Assembly (NCBI RefSeq): GCF_026004055.1
Contig: NZ_BPIJ01000001.1
Location: 1,426,001 to 1,490,000, forward strand
Source of the DNA: Meiothermus sp.
GTDB taxonomy: Bacteria > Deinococcota > Deinococci > Deinococcales > Thermaceae
Reading direction: 5' to 3'
DNA length: 64,000 nucleotides
Of this stretch, positions 38,175-47,522 are shown one piece after another. The position numbers and the translations under genes are program-made. The notes beneath the pieces are model-generated. The model did not search any database, was not told the DNA's origin, and was given only the letters and a program-made list of their open reading frames with translations. The stretch's first letter is position 1, and each line of letters begins with the position of its first letter.

Positions 38175-39044
38175 TCAAAAGAGCTCGAGCGCATAGGTCA
38201 CCACGGCGCTGGTCTCCTTGAAGCCTAGACGCTTGTAGAGGGCCTGGGCGGCTTTTTCGTGGTCGTGGGCGCGCACTTGTAGGGTCTGAATCTGTGGGTT
38301 GCTAAAGGCCCACTCGGCAGCTGCACCCAGAAGGGCCCGGCCTAAGCCCTTCCCCCTGGCTTCAGGCACCACCCCGATGTAGGCGATCTCGGCCTGGGTG
38401 TCGTCGAGCTCGAGCTCGGCCATCCCCACAGGTTCCCCGTTGTGGGCCTGGAAAGCCATAAAAAGCTCCACCTCCGCGCCCAGGAAGTGCTGGCGCAACT
38501 CTTCGTCGGTCCAGTGCAAGCGCAGGCTCCAGCCGTCGTCGGCCCGGCTGTAGAGGCTGCGGTACACCTCGGGGTCGCAAGGCTCGGCCCGCTCAATCTT
38601 GAAGCCTCTTGGTACCGGATAGGACAGATCGGCACGGCCGATGGCATAAAAGTAGGTGGTGTGTTCGGGGGCAAAACCCACCTGCTCGAGCAAATCGCGG
38701 GCATGGCGGTTGCGGGATTCAGGAAAGGCATATAGGGTAGGAAACCCTTCCTGTCGGGCTTTTTTGACCAGGTGCTCCAGCAGGGCCTTGCCGTCGCCCG
38801 CACGGATGATGGGGCCCTCGAGGGCCGCCCCTTCCCAGAAGGGTACCAGGGCCCCATACCCCTGTACCCGGCCCGCCTCGAGCCAGACCCAGGCTTTCTC
38901 GTCCTCTCCGGCCAACACCTCCCACCATAGCCCCTCAGGGGTACGCGCCTCAGGCGCCAGCGAACGGCGCTCGGGCGCCTCGTCCATCCAGGAGAGCAGC
39001 TCGGCGAGCTGGGAAAGGTGGGTTTGAGCAACAGGCCGGTTCAT
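38175..39044 (-). CDS. Tandem GNAT N-acetyltransferase
   Basis: 289 residues from the ATG at 39044, which has AAAGG upstream. The frame is open for another 140 codons, but that part runs into the divergent lipid kinase gene. Two GNAT modules are seen: a degenerate one up to about residue 125, and a C-terminal one with IAYIGVVPEARGKGLGRALL, the acetyl-CoA pyrophosphate loop, near 230. This tandem layout is like mycothiol synthase, but no thiol-pathway genes are nearby. Substrate unknown. Confidence 0.8.
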   Translation of the reverse strand: MNRPVAQTHLSQLAELLSWMDEAPERRSLAPEARTPEGLWWEVLAGEDEKAWVWLEAGRVQGYGALVPFWEGAALEGPIIRAGDGKALLEHLVKKARQEGFPTLYAFPESRNRHARDLLEQVGFAPEHTTYFYAIGRADLSYPVPRGFKIERAEPCDPEVYRSLYSRADDGWSLRLHWTDEELRQHFLGAEVELFMAFQAHNGEPVGMAELELDDTQAEIAYIGVVPEARGKGLGRALLGAAAEWAFSNPQIQTLQVRAHDHEKAAQALYKRLGFKETSAVVTYALELF

Positions 39045-39171
39045 GGCATCATCCCTTTGGGAACACGGCAAACAGGGACGGCTTGGCCAAGACTTCGAAT
39101 GCACCGATACAAACCACCCTGAATAGCCGTATTGTACAACGTCGGTTTCTGTTAGAATCTCCTGACACATA

Positions 39172-40059
39172 ATGAGTAGCTTTACCACCTTTGTCATCAA
39201 CCCGGCAGCAGGGCGTGGGCGGGTGGGCCAGATGTTGCGGCAGCTCGAGACCACCATTCGCCAGCACGCCCGGTCTTCGAATCTACAAATCACCATCACC
39301 CAGGCCCCAGGCCACGGCCTCGAGGTGGCCCGCAGCGCCCCTGCGGGGAGCCGGGTGGTGGCAGTAGGCGGCGACGGAACCGTGCACGAGGTGGTGCGGG
39401 GAATCGCCGGCTCGGACAAGGCGATTGGGGTTATCCCGATCGGCAGCGGCAACGACTTCGCCCGCATGCTGGGCCTGCACCGGTTTTCCCTCGAGGCTGC
39501 CCTGCAAACCGCACTGCACGGAAGCGTTCACTCGGTAGACCTCGGCCTGGTCAACGGCCAGCCCTACGGGGCCAGCCTGGGCATCGGATTCGATGCAGCC
39601 GTAGCCCGCAAGGCCCTTTCGGCCCCCACTTTTCTGCGGGGGATGCCCCGTTACCTGTATTCGATTTTTGGCGTGCTAAAGGAGCTGGAGCTGCCCACCC
39701 TCGAGCTCGTGCAAAACGGCCAGACCGTCTACCAGGGCCCGAGTTTGCTGGTAGCCCTGATGAACGGCCCAGCCTATGGGGGAGGTATCCCCATCGTCCC
39801 CGATGCAGTACCTACCGACGGCCTCATCTCGGTCGCAGTGGCCGGTGCATTTAGCCGCCTGGGGGTGGTGGGGATTCTACCTCGGCTGATTGTGGGCCAA
39901 CACGTGCACCACCCCCGGCTTCACTTCTTCCAGGGCACCGAGTTCACCGCCCGTTTCGACCGCCCGGTTCCGGCCCATTCCGATGGGGAGCTGCTCCTGC
40001 CCAGTCACACGTATCAGGTACAGGTGGTTCCGGGGGGCCTGAGGGTGATCCGGCCGTGA
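39172..40059 (+). CDS. Diacylglycerol kinase-family lipid kinase (YegS/BmrU-like)
   Basis: 295 residues. The hallmark is VVAVGGDGTVHEVVRG near residue 62, followed by IPIGSGNDFARMLG near 88 and a later SDGELL strand. The family phosphorylates diacylglycerol or related lipids. No Shine-Dalgarno is present; TAGAAT at 39153-39158 sits 13 bases before the ATG, suggesting a leaderless or near-leaderless transcript. It is divergent from the GNAT gene. Confidence 0.88.
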   Translation: MSSFTTFVINPAAGRGRVGQMLRQLETTIRQHARSSNLQITITQAPGHGLEVARSAPAGSRVVAVGGDGTVHEVVRGIAGSDKAIGVIPIGSGNDFARMLGLHRFSLEAALQTALHGSVHSVDLGLVNGQPYGASLGIGFDAAVARKALSAPTFLRGMPRYLYSIFGVLKELELPTLELVQNGQTVYQGPSLLVALMNGPAYGGGIPIVPDAVPTDGLISVAVAGAFSRLGVVGILPRLIVGQHVHHPRLHFFQGTEFTARFDRPVPAHSDGELLLPSHTYQVQVVPGGLRVIRP

Positions 40060-40190
40060 TTCTGCTTGGGTTCTGCAAACTTAACGCCGTGATTAACGGA
40101 TGGCCCGGTGACGTATGACCCATCCACTGCACCAACCCTTGATACATTAAGCAGAGGGTCTTTACCCTAGTTAGGAAAGGATCGGCATCG

Positions 40191-42185
40191 GTGAACGAGG
40201 TCAGTTGGAAGCTATTTGCGCCGCTCTCGATTGAAGGGGCCACGCTCCTGATCGAGCACCAGGATTTACCTTCGGGTATGGCCATACGGCTGGGAGGGGC
40301 AGGGGGTGTTGTACTTAAGCCCCAAGAAGCCCAGGAGCTATTGCTCAACCTGCTCACCGGCGAATCCTGGGTAAGCAGCCGCCTGGTCTGGGCGGCGCCC
40401 CGGCTGCACATCGGACAAAGAGGCTACAACCTGAGCGAGCGGGCCAAGCTGGCCTTGATCGAGGCCTTGCAGTCGCTGTTGGTGGAATCCCATGGCGTGG
40501 CAGTCAACCCCATGCCCAAAGAAACCTGGCAGCGCTCGCTCCTGGAAATTACCCAGCATCGCTTTGCCAGCGTGGAAGAAGCCCTGCCCAAGCTGGGCGA
40601 AATTTTGCTTTCCCTAGGCTTCAAAGGCGTCTGTTTGTGGCTGCGCGACAGCAACGAGCGTACCCTAAAACTGGTCGGCCAGTACCCCGAAGCCTCCCCC
40701 CCCGAAGACCTATCGCCCGAGCGGCACGCAGTGTATTTCCAGGTGCTCGAGCGCAACCTGCTCATCGCCTCCGACGATGCCCGCCAGGACGCCCGCCTGA
40801 CCGAGCTGCGCGACATCCTGATCAGCCGGGGGCTGGGCGCGGTCTTGCAGGTGGTGTTTCATAGCGAAAACGGCCTGCGGGGGGTAATGTGGATCGAAAG
40901 CCTCCAACCCCGTCAATGGAGCAACGCCGACGAAACCCTGGCCCTGGCCATGGCCCAGGTCATCGAGCGCATCCTGCGCCCCCTCAAAGACGACCTTAAA
41001 ATCCAGACCCCCGAGCGCAAGTCGCTGGCAGTCAAGCGCAGCGAGTTCGAACTTAATCTGGCCCAGGCCCTCTCGCTGGCCCAGCGGCACGGGCGCTCCT
41101 TGGCCCTGATGCGCATCCGAATCGAGGGGATGAACAAAGCCCAGACCGAACAGGCCGCCCGCGAAATTGCCTATACCCTGCGCCAGAGCGACTCCCTGGC
41201 CTACCTAGGCGACCAGGGCTTTGCCTTGCTGCTTGCTGAGGTGCGCTGGGCAGCAGGGGCCAGCCGGGTGGCCCACCGCTTGTTAGGCCGTTTGCGGGCC
41301 GCCCTCTCGGGCCTAAAAATGGGGATAGGCATCGCAATGTACCCCCAGGACGCCACCTCGGTGGAGGGCTTGTGGGGCCAGGCCGAACAAGCCTGCCAAA
41401 AGGCCCTCGAGACCGGCGGCGGCATTCGCCTCCTAACCCCCGGCGCCAGCGAGCTGCAAGATGCCCTCACGCAAGACAACCTGACCTTGCACTTTCAGCC
41501 GGTTTTTAACCTGAGCGACCTCGAGCTCGTAGCGGTCGAGGCCCTGGCCCGCTGGCCCAAACCCAAGGGGCTGCACCAGGCCGGGGAGTTTCTGCCCTTA
41601 GCCGAGCAGGTTGGCCTGATGAGCGCCCAGGATCGCTGGGCCCTCGACAAGGTGCTCGACCAGGCCGCCCTCTGGAAGCCCTCCGGGGTCAGCGCCCGCT
41701 TTAGCGTGAACATCTCCGCCGAGACCCTGGTAGACCCCAACTTCCCCACCGTCTTGCAAGAGATGTTCTCGGCCAAACGCCTGCCCACCGACATCATCAT
41801 CATCGAGCTGAGCGAGGAAGCCATCCTGAGCGACCTCGAGACCGCCAGCCGCAGCCTCGAGATCCTCAAGCACCTGGGGGTCTCCATCGCCCTCGACAAC
41901 TTCGGCACCAACCCCCTCCCGCTCACCCAGCTCAAACGCTTGCCGCTCGACTGGATCAAGCTCAACCCGGCCCTCTCTTCCTCCGAGAACGCTACCTTAG
42001 CCAAGGCGGCCATTGACATGGTGCACGCCGTCGGCACCAAAGCAGTCGCCAAGGGCTTAGAGGAGCAGTCCCAGCTCACCCGCATGAAGGAACTGGGCGC
42101 CGACTACGGCCAGGGTCACATCCTGGGCTGGCCCGTCCCCGCCGAAGACCTGGGGGCCCTGCTGGTGTGGGGCATCGGCACCTGA
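40191..42185 (+). CDS. GAF-GGDEF-EAL protein with degenerate catalytic motifs
   Basis: 664 residues from a GTG preceded by AGGAAAGGAT. A unique N-terminal part (1-110) is followed by a GAF domain (about 120-270), a GGDEF-like domain whose active site reads YLGDQGF near 340, and an EAL domain. EAL keeps VEALARW near 447 and NISAETL, but the DDFGTG metal loop is DNFGTN near 567 and the KID strand is KLN near 590. The cyclase is clearly dead and the phosphodiesterase probably is. It may bind c-di-GMP as an effector instead. Confidence 0.85.
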   Translation: MNEVSWKLFAPLSIEGATLLIEHQDLPSGMAIRLGGAGGVVLKPQEAQELLLNLLTGESWVSSRLVWAAPRLHIGQRGYNLSERAKLALIEALQSLLVESHGVAVNPMPKETWQRSLLEITQHRFASVEEALPKLGEILLSLGFKGVCLWLRDSNERTLKLVGQYPEASPPEDLSPERHAVYFQVLERNLLIASDDARQDARLTELRDILISRGLGAVLQVVFHSENGLRGVMWIESLQPRQWSNADETLALAMAQVIERILRPLKDDLKIQTPERKSLAVKRSEFELNLAQALSLAQRHGRSLALMRIRIEGMNKAQTEQAAREIAYTLRQSDSLAYLGDQGFALLLAEVRWAAGASRVAHRLLGRLRAALSGLKMGIGIAMYPQDATSVEGLWGQAEQACQKALETGGGIRLLTPGASELQDALTQDNLTLHFQPVFNLSDLELVAVEALARWPKPKGLHQAGEFLPLAEQVGLMSAQDRWALDKVLDQAALWKPSGVSARFSVNISAETLVDPNFPTVLQEMFSAKRLPTDIIIIELSEEAILSDLETASRSLEILKHLGVSIALDNFGTNPLPLTQLKRLPLDWIKLNPALSSSENATLAKAAIDMVHAVGTKAVAKGLEEQSQLTRMKELGADYGQGHILGWPVPAEDLGALLVWGIGT

Positions 42186-42206
42186 ACATCTGCTACCATT
42201 GACCCT

Positions 42207-42479
42207 GTGACCGAAGGTGCGGTGTTGGTGTTGCGGCTGCTACTGTGGCTGCTGCCCGGCCTCCTGATGTTTCTGGCCGTGCGCGGTTTTCTGGCTGGGC
42301 GCTACCGCGTGGCGTTGGGCCTGTTGATCGGCGGGGTGCTGGCCGCCCTGCTGGTCAAACCCTTTCCGGTGGGTTTTGCCTTTTGGGTAATTGGCGGGCT
42401 GGCCGGACTGGGCGGGGGGCGCAACCCCAGATATGCCCGCGAACTACGCGAGCGGATAGAAGAACAGCAGAGGCGCTAG
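42207..42479 (+). CDS. Small membrane protein
   Basis: 90 residues from a GTG. Two or three hydrophobic segments (about 5-25, 32-50 and 54-72) precede a charged tail (RELRERIEEQQRR). No family recognised. It follows the EAL gene by 21 bases and may be part of its transcript. From 42480 to 42646 I see no gene. Confidence 0.6.
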   Translation: MTEGAVLVLRLLLWLLPGLLMFLAVRGFLAGRYRVALGLLIGGVLAALLVKPFPVGFAFWVIGGLAGLGGGRNPRYARELRERIEEQQRR

Positions 42480-42646
42480 GGTTAGCAGGCCCAGAGTGAG
42501 TGCTCTGCTGAGCTCCTTGGACCTGGCCAAAAGCACCCCGACTTGCGACCTCTGATTGCTTTCAGGGCGAACAACCTTCACAACACCTGGCGCGACCCAT
42601 CACCCAAAGGTGACCGAGCGCCCGGGGCTCGCTATACTTAAGCGTT

Positions 42647-43675
42647 ATGGCCTCACTGCAAGACAAAACCTCGCTGCTTTCCCTGCCCATCGAGGCACTC
42701 CCGGGCGAGGGCTACCGCCGGCGACAGCTGGCGGGCTGGCTCTACGAGAAGGGTGCCCGCCAGTGGGACGAGATGACCGACCTGCCCAGGGCGCTGCGTA
42801 ACGAGTGGGCCGAGCAGTTCCGGGTTTCGGAGTTTGCCGAGGTGACCCCTTACCCAAGCCAGGACGGCTCGGTCAAGTACCTCTATACCCTGCTCGACGG
42901 CCAGAAAACCGAAGCGGTCTATATGCCCTACTTGAACCGTAAAACCATCTGTATTTCCAGCATGGTGGGTTGTCCGGCGGGTTGTACCTTTTGTGCAACC
43001 GGCAAAATGGGCTTCGGGCGCAACCTCACGGCGGCGGAGATTATGGATCAGATTTTGTTTGCCGCCCACCACCAGGGGCACGCCCCCCGCGAGATTCGCA
43101 ATGTGGTGCTGATGGGTATGGGCGAGCCGCTTTTAAATGTAGAGAATGTGTTTGCGGCCATCGAGCGGATGCTGCACCCCCAGGGCCTGGCCATGAGCCC
43201 ACGCCGCATTACCCTTTCCACCGTGGGGATTCCACGGGGTATCTACAAACTGGCCGAGTCGGGGCTGGGGGTGCGCCTGGCCCTCTCGCTCCACGCCCCC
43301 GACGACGAAACTCGCCAGCAGATCATCCCCACCGCCCACCGCTACCGCATCGCCGAAATTATGGAAGCGGTGCGGCACTACTACGCCCAAACGGGGCGCC
43401 GGGTCACGCTGGAGTACACCCTGCTGCGAGGCGTCAACGACCACGATTGGCAGGCCCGCGCTCTGGCCGGGCTTTTCAAGGGCCTTAGTGTGCACATGAA
43501 CCTGATTCCCTGGAACCCCTGGGAGGGGGCCCCCCACCAGGGCACCCCCAAGGCGCAAATCCTGAAGTTTGCGGCCATTTTGGAGCAGCAGGGCATCCCC
43601 ACCTCGGTGCGCTGGAGCCGGGGGCGGGACGTGGGGGCCGCCTGTGGACAGCTTGCGCTAAAACAGCCCGCCTGA
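42647..43675 (+). CDS. rlmN: Dual-specificity RNA methyltransferase RlmN
   Basis: 342 residues. The radical-SAM cysteines are C109, C113 and C116 in CPAGCTFCATG. GMGEPLLN near 160 and the substrate-site cysteine in VGAACGQL near the C-terminus are as in RlmN. It methylates C2 of A2503 in 23S rRNA and A37 in some tRNAs. No Shine-Dalgarno; the start ATG is right after GCTATACTTAAGCGTT, so leaderless transcription is possible. Confidence 0.96.
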   Translation: MASLQDKTSLLSLPIEALPGEGYRRRQLAGWLYEKGARQWDEMTDLPRALRNEWAEQFRVSEFAEVTPYPSQDGSVKYLYTLLDGQKTEAVYMPYLNRKTICISSMVGCPAGCTFCATGKMGFGRNLTAAEIMDQILFAAHHQGHAPREIRNVVLMGMGEPLLNVENVFAAIERMLHPQGLAMSPRRITLSTVGIPRGIYKLAESGLGVRLALSLHAPDDETRQQIIPTAHRYRIAEIMEAVRHYYAQTGRRVTLEYTLLRGVNDHDWQARALAGLFKGLSVHMNLIPWNPWEGAPHQGTPKAQILKFAAILEQQGIPTSVRWSRGRDVGAACGQLALKQPA

Positions 43676-43784
43676 AAAATGCCGCAAGACCTATGCCTAC
43701 ATACTTTTGGCTTTCGGCAACTCGAGCGAAATAGCTCACTGCCCCTAACGGCTTTCATGCAAAACCCCTACAATGGGCGGCGGT

Positions 43785-44276
43785 ATGAACCGAAACGTCC
43801 TTCTCATTACCTTAGCCGTGTTGGCCCTGCTGGGCGTGGCTGTCTATTTGGTGCTCGGTCAGCGCTCTGGCAGTCAGGCTGGTGTGGGCAACGGAACCCT
43901 TTGCGCCAACCAGCCCCCGGCTGCCACCGGTCTCTCCAACGAGGGGATTACCTCCTTGCGCATCGAAGACCTCAAGGAAGGCAGCGGCCCCCAGGCCATC
44001 ACCTCCAACACCGTGCGGATGCAGTACATCGGGCGTTTGGTGGACGGCAAGCAGTTCGACACCTCCTGCCAGCCGGGCCGCACCCCCTTCGAGTTCACCC
44101 TGGGCGCCGGTCAGGTAATCCCCGGCTGGGACTCGGGCATTGTGGGGATGCGCGTTGGCGGTCAGCGCCGCCTGATTATTCCCGCCAACCTGGCCTACGG
44201 CGACCGCAGCCCCAGCCCGGATATCCCCCCCAACTCGGCACTGATATTTGATGTGGAGCTCTTGGAAATCCGCTAG
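43785..44276 (+). CDS. Membrane-anchored FKBP-type peptidyl-prolyl isomerase
   Basis: 163 residues from the ATG at 43785; a second ATG four codons earlier is possible. One N-terminal helix (VLLITLAVLALLGVAVYLVL) anchors it or is a signal peptide. The FKBP domain covers residues 60-163, with VRMQYIGRLVDGKQFDTS, VIPGWDSGIVGMRVGG and a final LIFDVELLEI strand. Two cysteines, one before the domain and one inside it, could pair outside the cytoplasm. It probably assists folding of exported proteins. Confidence 0.92.
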   Translation: MNRNVLLITLAVLALLGVAVYLVLGQRSGSQAGVGNGTLCANQPPAATGLSNEGITSLRIEDLKEGSGPQAITSNTVRMQYIGRLVDGKQFDTSCQPGRTPFEFTLGAGQVIPGWDSGIVGMRVGGQRRLIIPANLAYGDRSPSPDIPPNSALIFDVELLEIR

Positions 44277-44425
44277 TACCTGACCAAAGTACAGCCTTTG
44301 GCTTTTAGCTTTGGGCTGAAGTGAACCTTGAGCCAGCTAGCCCGCAGGTATACTGGTTGGGTGGGCCCAGGTCTTGGGCGAATCTTAATTCCAACCCAGC
44401 AACGAACCTTGATGTGGAGAAGCCA

Positions 44426-45256
44426 ATGCGGTTTGTGGTGCTAAGTGGACAAAGCGGCGCCGGGCTTACCTCGGCGCGGATGGCCCTGGAAGACCTGGGC
44501 TACTTTTCGGTAGACAATATTCCGCCCCAGCTTTGGGCCGACCTACTCAAAACCGTAGAGTCCCGGGGCATCCACAAGGTGGTGGTGGTGCTGGACATCC
44601 GTGCCCGCGACCTGTTGGGCGAAGTAGATGCGGTACTCACCCAGCTCAAGCCCTTCATCATCTACCTCGAGGCCAAGTCGGACATCCTGCTCAAGCGCTA
44701 CAACCTTTCGCGCCGCCTCCACCCGCTGGGCATGGGCAACCTGCTGCGCGAAATTGAAGAAGAGCGCCTGGCCCTAGCCCCCCTGCGCGACCGGGCCGAC
44801 CTGGTGATTGACACCTCCGAGCGCACCCCCCGCCAGCTCAAAGAGGCCCTCGAGGCCGCCCTGGGCGAAGAAGAGAGCTTTTTGTTGCGGATTTTTTCTT
44901 TCGGCTTCAAATGGGGCCCCCCGCAGGACGCCGACCTGGTGCTGGATGTGCGTTCGCTGCCCAACCCGCACTACGACCCCGTCCTGAAGTCGCGCCCCGG
45001 TACCGACCCCGAGGTGGCCGCTTATGTCTTTGCCGATAAAAAGAACGAGCCCTTCTACCGCACCTTGCTGGCCACCATCGGGCTTTCGGCGGAAGGAGCC
45101 CGCTCAACCGGGCGGGCCGCGTACACGGTAGCCATCGGCTGTACAGGAGGCCAGCACCGTAGCGTAGCGGTTGCTGAACGGCTAACCCAGGAGCTCTCTG
45201 GGCGTTTTCGAGTGGAGCTGGAGCACCGCGACCTGGAAAAGGCCCTGGTTGCCTGA
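44426..45256 (+). CDS. rapZ: RapZ/YvcJ-family nucleotide-binding protein with altered P-loop
   Basis: 276 residues from the ATG at 44426, which has GGAG upstream. The frame is open to 44321, but RapZ proteins start here. The N-terminus reads VVLSGQSGAGLTSARMALEDLG; in this family the loop is normally G-x-SG-(A/S)-GKS/T, so Leu14 replaces the P-loop lysine. The C-terminal domain is intact, with FSFGFKWGPP and AIGCTGGQHRSV, the RNA- and ligand-binding part. RapZ controls glmS RNA stability in enterobacteria; its role elsewhere is less clear. It is 15 bases from yvcK, a conserved pairing. Confidence 0.88.
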   Translation: MRFVVLSGQSGAGLTSARMALEDLGYFSVDNIPPQLWADLLKTVESRGIHKVVVVLDIRARDLLGEVDAVLTQLKPFIIYLEAKSDILLKRYNLSRRLHPLGMGNLLREIEEERLALAPLRDRADLVIDTSERTPRQLKEALEAALGEEESFLLRIFSFGFKWGPPQDADLVLDVRSLPNPHYDPVLKSRPGTDPEVAAYVFADKKNEPFYRTLLATIGLSAEGARSTGRAAYTVAIGCTGGQHRSVAVAERLTQELSGRFRVELEHRDLEKALVA

Positions 45257-45271
45257 GCGGGGCTACCGAAC

Positions 45272-46597
45272 ATGCTCTGGAACAAGACCAAACACCTCAA
45301 TCTGCGCGCACTCATCCAGCGCCTGCAAACCAACCCCGCCGACGACCGCTTTTTAAGTTCGCTGCGTTGGCTGCTGCCGGGGATGCGGGTCAAGCGGTAT
45401 GCGTTTCTGGCGGCGCTGGGCATGTTGTGTATGTTCACCGGGGTAGTACATCTTTCGTGGCAGACCTCGCTCTTGCCCTGGTTTTTGCAGACCACCCGCT
45501 GGGCCGGCTACTTCTCCATCCCGTTATGGGTCTCGGGGGGGCTTTGGCTGTTGGGGGGGCTTACCCTTTTCCTGCTGGGTTTGCGCTGGATGAACCGCAG
45601 CATGCTCTCGGCCATCACCGACCCCGGCTCGGTCTCCAAGCAGGTCTACATCCGCCGGAGGCTCGAGGCCGGCCCGCGCATTGTGGCGCTGGGTGGGGGA
45701 ACCGGGCTTTCTAGGGTACTGCGCGGCCTCAAAATGGAAACCGCCAACATTACCGCAGTGGTAGCCGTTACCGACGATGGCGGCTCCACAGGGCGGCTAC
45801 GGGTTTCCTTTGGGGTTCCGGCGGTAGGCGACCTAGTAGACTGCCTGGCTGCCCTTTCCGACGCCGAGGGCCTGCCCGACCTGATGGAGTACCGCTTCAA
45901 ACGGGGAGGGGAGCTCGAGGGCCACACCTTCGGCAACCTGATGCTGGTCTCGCTCTCCGAACTCAACAACGACTTCGCCAAGGCCATGCGCCAGGCCAAC
46001 CAGGTGCTGCGGCTACGCGGCGCCGTCTGGCCCGCGACCTTCGAGGCTGCCCGGCTCTGGGCGGAGCGCGAGGATGGCACACGGGTTCAGGGGGAAACCG
46101 CCTTGCGCGAAAAATCCGGGCGCATCCGCAAGGTCGGGCTGGCCCCCCTTGGGGTAGCGGCCATGCCCGAAGCTGTCCATGCCCTGCAAAAAGCCGAAAT
46201 GATCGTGCTGGGGCCAGGTAGCCTCTACTCCAGCGTGATTCCCAGCTTCCTGCCCAAGGGCATCCAAGTAGCCATTCAGCAGTCCCCGGCCAGGCTGATC
46301 TACATCGTCAACATCATGAGCGAGCGGGGCGAGACCGAGGGCATGGATGCTTACGATCATTTTCACGCCATCGAACAACACCTGGGCCGCAAACCCAACG
46401 TGGTGCTGGTCAACAATGCCTGCATTCCCGAGGACTTGCTCAAACGCTACCGCGCCGAGGGCCAGACCCCCGTGCGTTTCAACCCCAAGCGCTTCGAGGG
46501 CCAGGGGGTGCAGATAGTGGCCGACGACTTTCTGGAGCCCGGTTTCGCCCAGCACGACCCCGTTCGTTTGGTGAAGGCCCTGATGGAGTTACGGTAG
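45272..46597 (+). CDS. yvcK: YvcK/CofD-like gluconeogenesis factor with N-terminal membrane helices
   Basis: 441 residues. Residues 42-108 hold two or three hydrophobic segments. The CofD-like domain begins with RIVALGGGTGLSRVLRGL near 138, then VTDDGGSTGRLR and GHTFGNLMLVSLSE. YvcK proteins bind UDP-sugars and are linked to peptidoglycan and carbon metabolism. The membrane part is unlike the shorter Bacillus YvcK. Paired with rapZ; the usual third gene, whiA, is absent. Confidence 0.9.
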   Translation: MLWNKTKHLNLRALIQRLQTNPADDRFLSSLRWLLPGMRVKRYAFLAALGMLCMFTGVVHLSWQTSLLPWFLQTTRWAGYFSIPLWVSGGLWLLGGLTLFLLGLRWMNRSMLSAITDPGSVSKQVYIRRRLEAGPRIVALGGGTGLSRVLRGLKMETANITAVVAVTDDGGSTGRLRVSFGVPAVGDLVDCLAALSDAEGLPDLMEYRFKRGGELEGHTFGNLMLVSLSELNNDFAKAMRQANQVLRLRGAVWPATFEAARLWAEREDGTRVQGETALREKSGRIRKVGLAPLGVAAMPEAVHALQKAEMIVLGPGSLYSSVIPSFLPKGIQVAIQQSPARLIYIVNIMSERGETEGMDAYDHFHAIEQHLGRKPNVVLVNNACIPEDLLKRYRAEGQTPVRFNPKRFEGQGVQIVADDFLEPGFAQHDPVRLVKALMELR

Positions 46598-46786
46598 CCT
46601 TCACCCTTGATACAGCCATTTAGACAGGGTAGGGTATGGCTTCGTGGGCCCATACGCCCACCCGATAAGCTAGCTCGCTTCTTGCTTTGTGCCGCACTCG
46701 AGGGCAAAAACGCTTTCAGCACGGTTTTTTCTAGATATTTCACTCCTTGGTGGCCTTGTTGGGTATTGCAGGGAAACCCATCCGCC

Positions 46787-47473
46787 ATGATTCCTCTTCT
46801 CTTCTCCGATCCGGTAGGCGACGACTACGGCCTGGGCTATGTCTACCCGCGCACAGCGCTATTTGCCGAGGCTGGTTTTGCCGACCTGACCGGCTTCGAA
46901 GCCCTCCGCAAGGGGGAACGGGTGGTCTTGCGGGTCAAACTCCATCGCTATCCCAACCCCGGCAACGCCCCCCATGGCTTTTCACTGGCGACCATTGGCA
47001 TCTATGTCCACACCGAAGCCGGAGGCCAGGAAGAGCTTCCCGGTGCTGGCTTCAAAACCCCCGCAGGCCAGGGCTGGAACCGGGCCTACTTGCTCACCGG
47101 TTGGAAAGCCGAAGAACACCGCCCCGATGGAACCACAAAGACACTAACGGTTGCCAAGAATGGCGACTGGCTCGAGCTCTTCCCCAATCTGCCCCCAGGG
47201 GACTATGGCTACTACGTCGCGGTAGGGCTCTACGACCCCTTTACCCCCTGGCACTTTCGCCCGGTACGCCCCGGAGGGGGCACCTGGACAATAGATGGCC
47301 CGGCAGACGCTCCCGCCGCGGTAGATGTGCTCTCGCAAAGTCAAATCCAGGCCTATCAAAGCGGCGTCTTGACCCCTGTGCGTGCTATCCACAACCGCAT
47401 TCCCTGGGCCATTCTGAGCGCTGCTTTGGGGGTGCTTTTTTTGTTGCTGGCCTTTCGCTTCCCCCGAAGTTGA
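46787..47473 (+). CDS. Glucodextranase-C/DOMON-like carbohydrate-binding domain protein with C-terminal anchor
   Basis: 228 residues from the ATG at 46787; the frame is open 60 codons further up but with poor coding character. LLFSDPVGDDYGLGYVYP and NAPHGFSLATIGIYVHTE resemble the C-terminal binding module of glucodextranase (SLH-associated family). It ends with one membrane helix, AILSAALGVLFLLLAFRFP, so it would be surface-anchored. No N-terminal signal is obvious from this start, which leaves its export unsettled. It follows yvcK at a distance of 190 bases. Confidence 0.6.
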   Translation: MIPLLFSDPVGDDYGLGYVYPRTALFAEAGFADLTGFEALRKGERVVLRVKLHRYPNPGNAPHGFSLATIGIYVHTEAGGQEELPGAGFKTPAGQGWNRAYLLTGWKAEEHRPDGTTKTLTVAKNGDWLELFPNLPPGDYGYYVAVGLYDPFTPWHFRPVRPGGGTWTIDGPADAPAAVDVLSQSQIQAYQSGVLTPVRAIHNRIPWAILSAALGVLFLLLAFRFPRS

Positions 47474-47522
47474 AACAAAAGGCAAAAGCACCCAGACCTC
47501 CCAAAGAGGTGTACCCTAAGTT

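Noticed and set aside
39045-39467. N-terminal extension of the GNAT gene
   Set aside because: It overlaps the divergent lipid kinase, and the ATG at 39044 has its own ribosome site.
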